DNA of 64,000 nt from Luteibacter aegosomaticola (GCF_023078475.1 NZ_CP095741.1:2356001-2420000); one strand, 5' to 3'; positions 43,582 through 53,327 are shown, counted from the first letter of the stretch. Numbers and translations are program-made. Notes: generated by a model not told the origin, from the sequence alone.

Positions 43582-45486
43582 TTAGAGCCTGAAAGCCCCG
43601 ACCACTGCCTTCAGCGCATGCGTCTGGTCTTCCATGGCCTTCGCAGCCGCCGCCGCTTCTTCCACAAGCGCGGCATTCTGCTGGGTCATGTCGTCGAGCT
43701 GGGTGACCGTGCGGCTGACCTGGTCGATACCCTGGCTCTGTTCCTGGCTGGCGGCCATGATCTCGTCCATGTACGTGGCGACGTGGCCGACGTGGGCGGT
43801 GAGGTCGCGAATGGTCGTGCCGGCATGGCTCACCAGCTCGGCGCCACGCGCGACGTCTTCGCTTGCTCCGGCGATCAGCTGCTTGATATCGCGGGCCGCG
43901 GTGGCCGAGCTCTGTGCAAGATTGCGGACTTCGCCCGCGACGACCGCGAAGCCGCGACCCTGTTCGCCAGCGCGCGCGGCTTCCACTGAAGCGTTCAATG
44001 CGAGCAGGTTCGTCTGGAACGCGATGCCGTCGATGACGCTGACGATCTCGTTGATGCGGGAGGAGGAAGCGCTGATGGCGTCCATGGTGACGACCACCTG
44101 GCCGACCACTTCACCGCCGCGCTGCGCGGCGCTGGCGGCATCGCGGGCGAGCGTATTGGCTTGCTTCGCGTTGTCGGCGTTCTGGCGCACGGTGGCGGTC
44201 AGCTCTTCCATCGACGCGGCGGTTTCTTCCAGCGAGCTGGCCTGTTCTTCGGTGCGCTGCGAGAGGTCCATGTTGCCGCTGGCGATCTGCGTCGCCGCGG
44301 AGGCGATGGCCGTCGTGCTGTGGTTGATCTGGCGCATCATGCCCTGCAGGCGCTCGACGAAACCGTTGAAGCTCGCTACCACGGCGTTGTATTCGCTGCC
44401 GCTGCCGTCCGGGAGGCGGCGGGTCAGGTCGGCATCGCCCGAATTCAACGTATCAATGTTGTCGCGCAGGACGCCGAGCTGCTTCATCAGCAGGCGGATG
44501 CCGATGATCAGCGCCACGACCAGCAACAGCGCGAGCGGCAGCTGCACTTCGGCCAGGCGCGTCAGGATCTGCGAGCTCTGCTGGGTAATAAGTGCGGTGG
44601 GCAGGCTCGTCGCGATGTACCAGGGCGTGCCGGTGATCGGCTGCACGAAGAGCGTGTGGGCGCCGTTGTCGTCGTAGTCCGCTTCAAGCGGCGCATTCTT
44701 CAGGTTCGGCATCGCGCGCGCCACTTCCGCCACCATGGGCGACGAAGCGGCAACGTCCGAGAGCTTCTTCAGGACGATATCGTCCTTGATGTAAGTGCTG
44801 TTGCTGACGATGGTGCCATTGGCTTCAACGATCAGGATCTGGCCGTTGACCCGCTTCTCCATGTCGGCGACGAGGTGATTGAAGAAGCCCAGCGTCACGT
44901 CGATCGTGGCGACGCCGAAGACGTCATTGCCCTTGTAGATCGCCATCGCGCAGTTGGTGCGCGGCTGGGCGCTCGCGTCGTCCTTATACGCATTCGCCCA
45001 CAGGCAATGGCCCTTGGGTGCATCCAGGCCGTTCTTGTACCAGCTCTGTTCCCAGTACTTGAGTGCCGTGGGCTCGTTCCAGTGGGTGTTCACCTGGAGG
45101 TGGTTGGAGGCATCGCGGGCGTAGAAGGTGCTGTCGCGCTCCTTGGCCGGGTCGCGCTTGAAGGGCAGGGGCCAGATGCCGCCACCGAAGACGTCGGGAT
45201 CGCCGTACTGGTCGACCAGGCCCGGCTGGAGGCGGTCGATCGCGGCGCTGTCCATCAGCGGCACGGTTTGCGTGATGCTGCGCTGCTGGGCTTCGACCTG
45301 GTGGAGCTTGGTCGTGATGACCACGCCGATCTCGTTGACATTACGGCTGACCAGCGCCGCCTCGGATTTGCGCAGTTCCGGGGTAATGAACACGTGGATC
45401 ATTACCAGGGTGAGCGCGACCAGCAGGATGAAATAAGCCGCCAGGAAGGCAATGGCGCGGGACTGGGTGGAACGGAAGGGGGTCAT
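43582..45486 (-). CDS. Methyl-accepting chemotaxis protein with a Cache-like sensor
   Basis: The product is a 634-residue chemoreceptor. The first membrane helix is near residues 10-33. A large periplasmic domain of about 285 residues follows, of double-Cache type ([21 protein letters not shown] and [12 protein letters not shown]). The second helix ([18 protein letters not shown]) lies near 320-340, then HAMP, and the signalling hairpin with its conserved tip [23 protein letters not shown]. Gln/Glu-containing stretches ([21 protein letters not shown]) are likely methylation sites. The ATG at 45486 puts the first helix at the N-terminus; the ribosome site is weak. The ligand is unknown. Confidence 0.92.
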   Translation of the reverse strand: MTPFRSTQSRAIAFLAAYFILLVALTLVMIHVFITPELRKSEAALVSRNVNEIGVVITTKLHQVEAQQRSITQTVPLMDSAAIDRLQPGLVDQYGDPDVFGGGIWPLPFKRDPAKERDSTFYARDASNHLQVNTHWNEPTALKYWEQSWYKNGLDAPKGHCLWANAYKDDASAQPRTNCAMAIYKGNDVFGVATIDVTLGFFNHLVADMEKRVNGQILIVEANGTIVSNSTYIKDDIVLKKLSDVAASSPMVAEVARAMPNLKNAPLEADYDDNGAHTLFVQPITGTPWYIATSLPTALITQQSSQILTRLAEVQLPLALLLVVALIIGIRLLMKQLGVLRDNIDTLNSGDADLTRRLPDGSGSEYNAVVASFNGFVERLQGMMRQINHSTTAIASAATQIASGNMDLSQRTEEQASSLEETAASMEELTATVRQNADNAKQANTLARDAASAAQRGGEVVGQVVVTMDAISASSSRINEIVSVIDGIAFQTNLLALNASVEAARAGEQGRGFAVVAGEVRNLAQSSATAARDIKQLIAGASEDVARGAELVSHAGTTIRDLTAHVGHVATYMDEIMAASQEQSQGIDQVSRTVTQLDDMTQQNAALVEEAAAAAKAMEDQTHALKAVVGAFRL

Positions 45487-45705
45487 GGGGTGCGGTGCGC
45501 GACGGTAGGCGGGAAGTTGCTCTATCGGCGAAGATTTTTCCGTCTTGAGCGATTTCTTGAGCAGGGCAAAAATCTCATGGCCGCTGAGCCAGCTTGCCGG
45601 CACGCGTCCGGGCAGTGGCGACCGGGATATGGCGGTCGTCGCAGCGTGGCATTAGGCTCTGGCTTCCGCACAACACAGGGCTGCGTGCCCGAGGGAAGGC
45701 GAACC

Positions 45706-46482
45706 ATGAAGTCCACTCTTCTTGCCGTGGCCATTGCCGCGGCCGTTCTTTCCTCGGCGGCTGTATCCGCCGCACCGCCGCCGTCCAAGGCGACCATCGC
45801 GGCCGCCGTGGCAGACACGCACCGGCCGGCAAGTGACACGGAGCAGGATGCGGTCAGGCGCCCCGCGGACCTGGTGGCTTTCTCGAAGGTGAAGGCCGGC
45901 GACACCGTGATGGACGTGTGGCCCGGCCACGGCTACTGGAGCCGTCTGTTCTCGCCGGTCGTCGGTGCCAAGGGCAAGGTCTATGCCTATGTTCCTGCAG
46001 AGATCGCCGACGCCAAGAGCGACCCGGTGGCGCTCGCCAAGGCCATCGGTGCGGAGCCCGCTTACGGGAACGTGCAGGAGATTTCGGATCCGCTCGCTCA
46101 GCAGCCGCCGCCCGATATGTTCAATAAGTTCGACGTCGTCTGGACGTTCGAGAACTATCACGACATGCACGATAGCTTCATGAAGGGCGCGAGCGTCGAT
46201 GGCTTCAACCAGGCGATCTTCAAGCTGGTGAAGCCAGGTGGCTACTACGTGATCGTCGACCACGCCGCGGCAAAGGGGCAGGGGCTGAAGAACACGGAAG
46301 ACCTGCACCGGATCGATCCGGCGACGGTCAAGGCCGAAGTCGAGAAGGCCGGGTTCGTGCTGGATGGCGAGTCATCGGTGCTGGCCAATGCCGCGGACGA
46401 TCATTCGTTGAAGGTGTTTGACCCGGCGGTGAAGGGCAAGACGGATCGCTTCATGCTTCGGTTCAAGAAGCCCGCGAAATAG
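45706..46482 (+). CDS. Exported class I methyltransferase-like protein
   Basis: The product is a 258-residue protein. A clear signal peptide (LLAVAIAAAVLSSAAVSAA) precedes a Rossmann methyltransferase-like domain. Motif I reads VMDVWPGHGYWSRLF, and post motifs are VVWTFENYHDMHD and FKLVKPGGYYVIVDH. A family of such secreted methyltransferase homologues exists in proteobacteria with unknown function. S-adenosylmethionine is not expected in the periplasm, so a methyl-transfer role is doubtful. GAGGGAAGG precedes the ATG. Confidence 0.85.
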   Translation: MKSTLLAVAIAAAVLSSAAVSAAPPPSKATIAAAVADTHRPASDTEQDAVRRPADLVAFSKVKAGDTVMDVWPGHGYWSRLFSPVVGAKGKVYAYVPAEIADAKSDPVALAKAIGAEPAYGNVQEISDPLAQQPPPDMFNKFDVVWTFENYHDMHDSFMKGASVDGFNQAIFKLVKPGGYYVIVDHAAAKGQGLKNTEDLHRIDPATVKAEVEKAGFVLDGESSVLANAADDHSLKVFDPAVKGKTDRFMLRFKKPAK

Positions 46483-46507
46483 AACTTAGGACTACAAGGA
46501 TGATGGA

Positions 46508-47350
46508 ATGAAGTGGACTCTCGCTGTTTGCCTTTGGGTGGTTTCAAGCGCTGCGGGCGCCGTCATCACCCGGGCAGACGTTGATGAAGCGAAATATCGA
46601 GCCTCGGCATCGGAACTTCCCGCCCTGGCCGATTTGCCCGACGAGGGGCATGGCGTGCTCATTGCCCCTCGCTGGGTCGTCACCGCCGCACACGCGGCGC
46701 CTATGCAGATGCCGGGCATGGATTCTGACGTGGTCATCGGTGGCGTGGCGCGGCGGATTGCACGTGTCGTTATCTATCCCGGGTACAAGAAGCTACCGAA
46801 CGAGATCGCCACGGAGGCGTTGGCCTCGGGTGATCTATCCAAAATCTATGATTTCCTTGCCGCGTCCAATGACATCGCCCTGATTGAGCTCGTGTCACCG
46901 GTTACCGATGTCGCTCCCGTGCCGCTTTATCGCGGGCATGAGGAGGTTGGCATGACGGTGGAGCTGATGGGGAAGGGCGCTAGCGGCAATGGCGCCATGG
47001 GAAAGGATCCAGGTAGCGCGCACCGCACCGTTTTGCGGCATGCGTTCAATGTGATCGTTGGCGCCGATGACCGGTACGTCTCTTATCGCTTCGATCCGCC
47101 GCCGGCGGCCCTTCCGCTCGAGGGCATCACCGGGAGCGGCGATAGTGGTGGCCCACTGCTCGTGGGGACGGGGAGCGCGAGGCAGCTTGTCGGGCTAGCT
47201 TCGTGGAGCCGATATCCCAAGGACCATCCGTTCTGGAAGGAATGGACGCCGAAGAAGCCGTTCGTCGAGGGCCTCTACGGCGTCGTCGTGAATGCCGTTC
47301 GCGTTTCACACTATTCCCAGTGGATTGACAGTGTGATGTCCGGCAAGTAA
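46508..47350 (+). CDS. Secreted trypsin-like serine protease
   Basis: The product is a 280-residue protein with a signal peptide ending SSAAGA. The chymotrypsin-fold triad is visible: His in VVTAAHAA, Asp in SNDIALIELV and Ser in GSGDSGGPLLV. The mature N-terminus VITRADVDEAKYRA is close to the signal cleavage site, so no long propeptide is present. A C-terminal stretch (VVVNAVRVSHYSQWIDSVM) matches the closing helix. It is 25 bases after the methyltransferase-like gene and 13 bases before an AraC gene, all in one direction. Confidence 0.88.
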   Translation: MKWTLAVCLWVVSSAAGAVITRADVDEAKYRASASELPALADLPDEGHGVLIAPRWVVTAAHAAPMQMPGMDSDVVIGGVARRIARVVIYPGYKKLPNEIATEALASGDLSKIYDFLAASNDIALIELVSPVTDVAPVPLYRGHEEVGMTVELMGKGASGNGAMGKDPGSAHRTVLRHAFNVIVGADDRYVSYRFDPPPAALPLEGITGSGDSGGPLLVGTGSARQLVGLASWSRYPKDHPFWKEWTPKKPFVEGLYGVVVNAVRVSHYSQWIDSVMSGK

Positions 47351-47363
47351 CAGCGCCTTCGGT

Positions 47364-48140
47364 ATGACACCAGCCTTTTTCTATTCCGAGCAAGTGGATG
47401 CGCCGCCTCGCGTCGAGGCCTGTTGGGAAACGACAGTGTCCGTGGACGGCGATTATGTGGTCCTCCCGGACGGTCGAATGGACCTGATCGTTCGTTTTCA
47501 GGTCAGCCCGGACGGATGCCTGACACAGCCCACCGTGATGATCATCGGGGCGTCGAGCGTGCCGACGACTGTTCCGGTCCGGGAAGCGCAGGTCTTTATG
47601 GGTATCCGATTCAAGCCTGGCTATGGGGCGTGTCTCGGTGTGCCGCCCACGCGCCTGGCGGACGATGCGTTGCATGGACAGGAGGCACGTGCGGTGCTGC
47701 CCGATCAGGTGGCTGCGGTTCTGGACGCCAGCCAGATGACGGTGGCGCGAACAGCCATGCGCAAGCTGGCGCTCGTCGTCGCATCCCGGCACATACGCAT
47801 GGCTCCGGCAGCTCTCACGGCCATCGATCGGATCCACAGCAGCGGCGGCCGTACCTCAGTCGCCCTGCTTGCCCAAGAGCTTCGCGTGCCTGAACGTACC
47901 TTACGCAGACAAATGCACGACGCGATCGGACTGACGCCAAAGCAGTTCGCGTCTGTCATGCGCTTCCAACGTACGATGCGCCTTCTGGACTCCGGCAGCC
48001 AGGGGAGTCTGGCGGAGATTGCCATTGAAGGTGGGTATAGCGATCAGGCACATATGACGCGAGAGTTCAGGCGCCACGGGGGATTCACTCCCGGTGACCG
48101 ACCCCCGGCCACGCTGGTGACGCTGCCCTTGGCCGATTAA
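47364..48140 (+). CDS. AraC-family regulator
   Basis: The product is a 258-residue regulator. The N-terminal about 130 residues resemble DUF6597-type sensor domains (ETTVSVDGDYVVLPDGRMDLIVRF). The C-terminal double HTH includes VALLAQELRVPERTLRRQMHDAIGLTPKQFASVMRFQ and LAEIAIEGGYSDQAHMTREFRRHGGFTPGD. It lies 13 bases after the protease gene and may be cotranscribed with it. The effector is unknown. Confidence 0.9.
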   Translation: MTPAFFYSEQVDAPPRVEACWETTVSVDGDYVVLPDGRMDLIVRFQVSPDGCLTQPTVMIIGASSVPTTVPVREAQVFMGIRFKPGYGACLGVPPTRLADDALHGQEARAVLPDQVAAVLDASQMTVARTAMRKLALVVASRHIRMAPAALTAIDRIHSSGGRTSVALLAQELRVPERTLRRQMHDAIGLTPKQFASVMRFQRTMRLLDSGSQGSLAEIAIEGGYSDQAHMTREFRRHGGFTPGDRPPATLVTLPLAD

Positions 48141-48199
48141 TTCAATCGCCGCGCTCCCACCATGCCTATGCTCCGCCGACCCTTCCTGGAGATGTTCTG

Positions 48200-48583
48200 A
48201 TGCGCTTTGGTTATACGATTCTCTACGTGCCCGACGTGGCTGCCACGGTGGGATTCTATGAGCAGGCCATCGGTCTTACGCGTCGCTTCATCCACGAAAG
48301 CGGGATGTACGCCGAGATGGAGACCGGCGGCACGGTTCTCGCCTTCGCGCACCTGTCGATGGCCGAGGCTAATGGCTTGCAGGTGACGCCGCCGAATGCT
48401 GCACAGCCGGCACCGCCTGTTGAGATCTGCTTCGTTGCAGACGATCCCGAGTTGGCTTTTGAGCACGCGGTGAAGCATGGGGCGGCACTCGTGCGTCCGG
48501 TCGAAGAAAAGCCCTGGGGGCAGAAGGTCGGGCACCTGCGCGACCTGAACGGGTTCGTGATCGAGATCTGTTCCGCTATGTGA
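48200..48583 (+). CDS. VOC-family (glyoxalase/dioxygenase fold) protein
   Basis: The product is a 127-residue single-domain protein with paired beta-alpha-beta modules. It opens with RFGYTILYVPDVAATVGFYEQAIGLTRRF, and the second module ends with GHLRDLNGFVIEICSAM. Metal-ligand candidates are few, so the activity is uncertain; members bind antibiotics or act as isomerases or dioxygenases. Confidence 0.88.
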   Translation: MRFGYTILYVPDVAATVGFYEQAIGLTRRFIHESGMYAEMETGGTVLAFAHLSMAEANGLQVTPPNAAQPAPPVEICFVADDPELAFEHAVKHGAALVRPVEEKPWGQKVGHLRDLNGFVIEICSAM

Positions 48584-48634
48584 CCGGCGGGCGCACGTGT
48601 CGCCCGCGGCACAGTGTCGAAAGGTGACGTCGGG

Positions 48635-49381
48635 TCACATGGCGTGGGGCGACACCGGGCTTCCGTCTGAGAACGTGCTCGTCGCAACAAGGAAGACTGA
48701 AATGGGCGGTAGCGCGGCAGCCTCTGCCTCGTGTCCTGGCATCAGGTACCAGTAATTGCCGCCGATCACCGGCGAACCGGGCAGGTTCGCGCCCCAGGTC
48801 GTGCCGTCCTTCTCCGGGACGTAGAACATGAGGTGGGCCATGTTGTGGTCGCCCTGGGCCGAAAGATAGGCGTTCTTCGACATCATGTAGCAGATCGCGC
48901 CGGCCGCCAGCGGTGGGATCTCCCTGGTCCGTAGGGCCGTCTTGATGCGGTCCATGACCTCGGCATCCGTCTTCCCGGCGAGGGTCATGGCCGTGCGCAG
49001 CTTGAGGAGTGCCGTCATCGTAGGGGCGGCTGAGGGGTTGTCGCACGCGGCGGCCTTGATCTTCGGGTCCCAGCGTTCCGGCCAGTCAGGCGCGCCCCCG
49101 AAGCCGCGGCCCACGTAGCAGACGAAGCCGTTGGTGCCCTTTACCGCCGTTTCATAGCCCTTGCGGGTCAGCACCAGGACGGTGGCATCTTTGGCGATCG
49201 AGGGTGGCGCGGCGCTCCTGGCCAAGTTGATCTCGGCGGTACGGTCCATCAGGTAGGCGTCAACCGGGGCCATGTGGGTGGCTTCCTGCGCCTGGCCTGT
49301 GAAGCTGGCCGTGGCGATCAGGAGGCACGCGGCGAAGCTTAGGGTGCGGGCTGGGAAAGTCTTGGGCTGGGCGGTTTGCAT
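48635..49381 (-). CDS. Exported protein of unknown function
   Basis: The product is a 248-residue protein with a signal peptide (AACLLIATASFTGQAQ). The mature part has Cys in FVCYVGRGFGG, KAAACDN and AICYMMSKNAYLS, and a Trp/Gly-rich segment TTWGANLPGSPVIGGNYWYLMPG. No catalytic motif is recognised. The ATG at 49381 has GGAGG upstream. It stands alone between a VOC gene and a DUF2442-like gene. Confidence 0.75.
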   Translation of the reverse strand: MQTAQPKTFPARTLSFAACLLIATASFTGQAQEATHMAPVDAYLMDRTAEINLARSAAPPSIAKDATVLVLTRKGYETAVKGTNGFVCYVGRGFGGAPDWPERWDPKIKAAACDNPSAAPTMTALLKLRTAMTLAGKTDAEVMDRIKTALRTREIPPLAAGAICYMMSKNAYLSAQGDHNMAHLMFYVPEKDGTTWGANLPGSPVIGGNYWYLMPGHEAEAAALPPISVFLVATSTFSDGSPVSPHAM

Positions 49382-49532
49382 CGTCGTGCCTCCGGAGTGG
49401 CGGGTATCGCCATATGGGAACGTCGATTGAGGGGCGCGTGGATCGACATGCCCGTATCGGCGTTTCGATGACGAAGGCACTATATGCCTCTGGCGCTATC
49501 GAGCGCTTCATCAGGAAGACTGGGGGTGATGA

Positions 49533-50093
49533 GTGCGGCAACTGAAGCGCGTGGTACCCAACGAGTCCTGGCAGCTTGTTATCGAGTTTGATGGGGGAGA
49601 GCACCGTCTGTTTGATGCCTCCGTTGCCAGGGAGGAGATGGGCTGGCCTGCGTTGGCTTACCCGAACCGACTGAAGCACTTCTTCTACGACGCAAGTTCG
49701 GTGACATGGCCGGGGATCGGTGACGTCACGGCGGCCTATCTCCATCAGAAATCGGTGCCGCTGGGGGCGGATCGCCTTGAACGGCAGGTGCTTCGCCTGA
49801 GCTACAAGAATCAGGCGCCCACCGATACACATCCCACCCATCACGTGTACGAGGTTTGCATCTTCCCGTTTAGTCGCCGCCTGTTCTCCGTAGGCGAATC
49901 CATCGGCGGTGGCCATGGTGAAATGGGAGGCTCGAGAGAGCTGGATCTGGCCGAGCTACTGGCGTGGCCGGAGTGGAAACGGCACTTCGAACGCTCGGGA
50001 GCCGCCTGGGCGATCCCGCTGGTCGATGCCAATCCGGATGATTCGACGGTGTTGTCGGAGGTGCTTACCCGGGCAATCTGCGCCCGGGAATGA
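49533..50093 (+). CDS. DUF2442-like protein with an extra C-terminal domain
   Basis: The product is a 186-residue protein with a GTG start preceded by GGGGGTGA. Residues 6-70 (ESWQLVIEFDGGEHRLFDASVAREEMGW) resemble DUF2442, a small fold often found near toxin-antitoxin genes. The rest (about 70-186) contains ELDLAELLAWPEWKRHFE and is not recognised. No toxin partner is adjacent. Confidence 0.65.
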   Translation: MRQLKRVVPNESWQLVIEFDGGEHRLFDASVAREEMGWPALAYPNRLKHFFYDASSVTWPGIGDVTAAYLHQKSVPLGADRLERQVLRLSYKNQAPTDTHPTHHVYEVCIFPFSRRLFSVGESIGGGHGEMGGSRELDLAELLAWPEWKRHFERSGAAWAIPLVDANPDDSTVLSEVLTRAICARE

Positions 50094-50127
50094 ATCTGCA
50101 GCGCATGATAGATGCCGCCTTCGACAT

Positions 50128-50883
50128 CTAGGGTATGTGCCCAAAGCCGAGTAGTTTCTCCATGCGGCTGAGCACATAGGAGAAGCCCTGTACCTTCGGG
50201 CTTCGATTGCCTTCAATGGTGTAGAGCATGCCGTCCTTGACGGAATGCACGAGGCCTGTGTGGCCCTGCCATCCGGCAAGGCTGACACGCCACCAGACGA
50301 CAATATCCCCGGGCACCGGCACGTAATTCTCGCCGGGGCCTTTGGCGAAACCCCGTTTCTTGAGTTGCGCCAAGACCCCTCGTGCGCCAACCGTGTAAGG
50401 AAACGGCATGGCATCGAGTTTTTCATTACAGGCGCTGTAGAAGCACCAGCTCAGAAAAGCAGCACACCACGGGTCACCCGTACCGAGGCGCGCGGGCGCG
50501 AAATACTTCGCCACGAAGGGGCCCTTGTTGTCCCCGCCCACTTCGCCGGCACCTGCCTCGATTTCACCGATGGCGGCGCTGAGCGCGGCACGGCCTAGCT
50601 TGGTCCCACCTGACTTAGGCATCACGGTGTAGTCGACGGCACTCGTCGTTTCAATCCATGGCTTTCGGTGATTGAGACTCCATTGGGTGAGCGGACCAAC
50701 CGCACCGTCGACAACGAGTGGCTGACCATGCTGATCCAGGTTTTGCGACTGGAAGGCTTTCACGGCACGCACGGTGAGTGCATCGAAAATCCCATTCGCA
50801 TCGCACCGGTAGCCTTTGCCGGTGAGCTGCCTTTGCAGCATGCGCACTGCGGCGCCCGTGTCACCTATCTGCAGAATTCCCAT
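50128..50883 (-). CDS. Peptidoglycan-binding/CHAP-domain protein
   Basis: The product is a 251-residue protein without a signal peptide. Residues about 1-72 are a peptidoglycan-binding type 1 domain (GDTGAAVRMLQRQLTGKGYRCDANGIFDALTVRAVKAFQ). Residues about 95-251 form a CHAP amidase/endopeptidase domain with catalytic Cys in DPWCAAFLSWC and His in QGHTGLVHSV. It would cleave peptidoglycan peptide or amide bonds. The lack of a signal and the domain order recall phage- or secretion-linked lysins, but no phage genes surround it. Confidence 0.85.
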   Translation of the reverse strand: MGILQIGDTGAAVRMLQRQLTGKGYRCDANGIFDALTVRAVKAFQSQNLDQHGQPLVVDGAVGPLTQWSLNHRKPWIETTSAVDYTVMPKSGGTKLGRAALSAAIGEIEAGAGEVGGDNKGPFVAKYFAPARLGTGDPWCAAFLSWCFYSACNEKLDAMPFPYTVGARGVLAQLKKRGFAKGPGENYVPVPGDIVVWWRVSLAGWQGHTGLVHSVKDGMLYTIEGNRSPKVQGFSYVLSRMEKLLGFGHIP

Positions 50884-51338
50884 GAGCGCGCTCCCAGTGC
50901 ATCCGGCTGCTTGATATGAGTACCAAGCGTTACGCGAGCGGGTCGACGGCGTCCATAGGAAAACACTTAGCCAAAAAGGCCTATCTCGGGCATGGCACGC
51001 CAGACGGGTTGTGATTGTGTATCACCGCACGTCGGCGTATGTTGCGCACCACGTTGAACGCGCAACCGCGTTTCCGGGATAAACCAGCCATGCCGCCCAC
51101 GAAGTAAAGAGTGCCGGTTCGCAGCGCGCCTACGCGCACCGCGACCGGATGGCACAGAGCCCCGGGCCCCTTCTTTTCATGACGATGCCACTGCGTAAGC
51201 AGCGGGCGGTCAGGCCGTGACTCATCGAATTTCATCTGCCCTTAACGGGGCGGAACGGGCTCTTGCGCCCTGTCTATGCGTTCGCCGTACTTCCCCGGTG
51301 TCGTGCCGGGTCTACTTAACTCACAAGGACATTCAGCC
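50884..51338. other. Intergenic stretch with a possible RadC-like remnant
   Basis: This 455-base stretch has no strongly supported gene. On the minus strand, 50981-51235 encodes 84 residues ending RRRAVIHNHNPSGVPCPR. That resembles the JAB metal motif HNHPSG.P.P of RadC-family proteins, preceded by TGTLYFV as in the RadC GTL block, but the spacing is disturbed and the end is missing. It may be a decayed fragment. Bases 51240-51338 likely hold the promoter and ribosome site of the next gene. Confidence 0.3.
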
Positions 51339-53327
51339 ATGACCTGGCTTATTGCTTCGGCAGTCGTCGTTGTCGTACTGATCGTGCTCGTCGTTCTTTC
51401 CCATGTCATCGTCTATATCCCCAATGACCGCGTCGGTGTCGTCGAGCGGCTGTGGGGCGCACCGTCTGTAACTCGTGGCCTTATCGCGCTTAATGGCGAA
51501 GTGGGCTATCAACCCACCGTTCTCCGCGGCGGCCTGCATTACTTTGCGCCGTTCCAGTGGCGCGTGCACAAGGTGGACCTGGTCACCATTCCGCAGGGTG
51601 AAATCGGCTACGTCTTCGCCCGCGACGGGCATGATCTCGAGGAAGGGCAGGCACTCGGCCGTACCGTGCAGACGGGCATCGAAGATGTCGACGCCTTCCT
51701 GCGCAACGGTGGCCAGAAGGGGCCGCAGCGCACGGTACTTCGTGAAGGTACGTACGCGATCAACGTGGCTCAGTTCGCCATCATTACGGCGTCGCGTGTG
51801 CATGGCCTGCTGCTCTCTGAAGAAGAGCGCGGAACCATCGACCACATGGGTAGCGTGCTGAATGAACGCGGCGGCTTCCAGCCGGTGATCATTGGTGGCC
51901 GTCGCGAGAATGCCTCGGCGCAGGCGGATGACACCACCAATGACATGCTGGGTGTGGTGACGGTGCATGATGGCCCGGTGCTTCCGCCCGATGAAATCGT
52001 CGCGCCGCGCGTAGGCCAGGATGCGACCGACAAGCCGACCTTCCACAACAACTTCCAGAATATCGACGCGTTCCTGCGCGCTGGCGGTAACCGCGGCCGC
52101 CAGCATCAGGTATTGGTCGAGGGTACGTACTACATCAACCGCCTGTTCGCGACGGTGGATTACATTGCGAAGACCGTTGTGCCCGTGGGATTCGTGGGCG
52201 TGGTCGTTTCGTACATCGGCACCATTGGCACGGACCGCTCCGGCGAGGGCTATTCCCACGGTGAGCTGGTGGACAGTTCGTGCCGTGGCGTGTGGAAGGA
52301 GCCTTTGCTTCCTGGCAAGTATGCCTTCAACACATACGCCGGCAAGATCCAGCTCGTTCCGACGACCAACTTCATCCTGAAGTGGACGCCGGAAGTGACC
52401 AACATGCATAAGTTCGATGAGAACCTTTCCGAAGTGTCGCTGATTACCAAGGATGCCTTCGAGCCGCTGTTGCCGCTTTCCGTGGTCGTGCACATCGATT
52501 ACCGCAAGGCGCCGCTGGTGGTGCAGCGTTTTGGTGACATCAAACGCCTGGTCGACCAGACGCTCGATCCGATGGTCAGTGCCTATTTCAAGAACATCGG
52601 TCAGACCAAGACGCTGATTGAGCTGATCCAGAACCGTGCCGAGATCCAGCAGGTCGCGGGCGTGGAAATGATGGGGCGTTTCGCGGCTTACAACCTGGAG
52701 CTTCAGGAGGTGCTGATTGGTACGCCCCACGGCAGCACCGGGAATGCGTCGGGCGCGCGCATCGATGCGATCCTGAACCAGCTCAGGGATCGCCAGGTCG
52801 CGATCGAGCAGGTGGCTACGTTCGAGTTGCAGGAACAATCGGCCGCCAAGGAGCGCTCGCTACGCGAAGCCCGCGCCAAGACGGATATTCAGGCTGAACT
52901 GACCAATTCCATGATCCATATCGAGATCAAGAAGAACGTGGGTGACGCCAACGTGGTGGAGGCGACCAAGCGTGCGAACGTTATTGGTATCGACGCCGAT
53001 GCCGAGCGCCGCCGCCTCACCGCCGAGGGCGACGGTCGCGCCTCTGCCATTGCTGCCGTGGGTAAGGCCGAGGCCGAAGCCATCCAGGCGAAGTCGCAGG
53101 CGCTGACGGGGGAGGGCGCGCGCCTGCAGTTGATCAACACGCTGGGTGCCCAGTTTGCCGAAGCGATCCGCGATGGGCAGATCGCCATCGTGCCGAAGAT
53201 CTCGCTGGGTGGCGGTGAGACCGGTGCGAATGGCTTGGGGTCGCTGATTCAGCTGGCTAGTTCGTTGCTGGCTGAGCGGGTGGACGCGGGGATGCCGGAA
53301 GGGAAGGGGCTGGCTGCGCAAGGATGA
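51339..53327 (+). CDS. SPFH-domain (flotillin/band 7-like) membrane protein with an internal duplication
   Basis: The product is a 662-residue protein. An N-terminal membrane segment lies at residues 3-28. A band 7-like region (VYIPNDRVGVVERLWG) follows, interrupted by an insertion. Residues 117-146 (VDAFLRNGGQKGPQ, VLREGTYAINV) and 241-270 (IDAFLRAGGNRGRQ, VLVEGTYYINR) are clearly repeats. The SPFH core continues with VVPVGFVGVVVSYIG and PLSVVVHIDYRKAP. A long helical, Ala/Glu-rich part (about 490-600) with ADAERRRLTAEGDGRASAIAAVGKAEAEAIQ is typical of flotillins. It probably forms large membrane-bound oligomers. AAGGA precedes the ATG at 51339. Confidence 0.87.
   Translation: MTWLIASAVVVVVLIVLVVLSHVIVYIPNDRVGVVERLWGAPSVTRGLIALNGEVGYQPTVLRGGLHYFAPFQWRVHKVDLVTIPQGEIGYVFARDGHDLEEGQALGRTVQTGIEDVDAFLRNGGQKGPQRTVLREGTYAINVAQFAIITASRVHGLLLSEEERGTIDHMGSVLNERGGFQPVIIGGRRENASAQADDTTNDMLGVVTVHDGPVLPPDEIVAPRVGQDATDKPTFHNNFQNIDAFLRAGGNRGRQHQVLVEGTYYINRLFATVDYIAKTVVPVGFVGVVVSYIGTIGTDRSGEGYSHGELVDSSCRGVWKEPLLPGKYAFNTYAGKIQLVPTTNFILKWTPEVTNMHKFDENLSEVSLITKDAFEPLLPLSVVVHIDYRKAPLVVQRFGDIKRLVDQTLDPMVSAYFKNIGQTKTLIELIQNRAEIQQVAGVEMMGRFAAYNLELQEVLIGTPHGSTGNASGARIDAILNQLRDRQVAIEQVATFELQEQSAAKERSLREARAKTDIQAELTNSMIHIEIKKNVGDANVVEATKRANVIGIDADAERRRLTAEGDGRASAIAAVGKAEAEAIQAKSQALTGEGARLQLINTLGAQFAEAIRDGQIAIVPKISLGGGETGANGLGSLIQLASSLLAERVDAGMPEGKGLAAQG

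Noticed and set aside
44161..45705. Upstream part of a long plus-strand frame that runs into the methyltransferase-like gene
   Set aside because: Only the part from the ATG at 45706 has a ribosome site, a signal peptide and a domain; the rest is antisense to the chemoreceptor.
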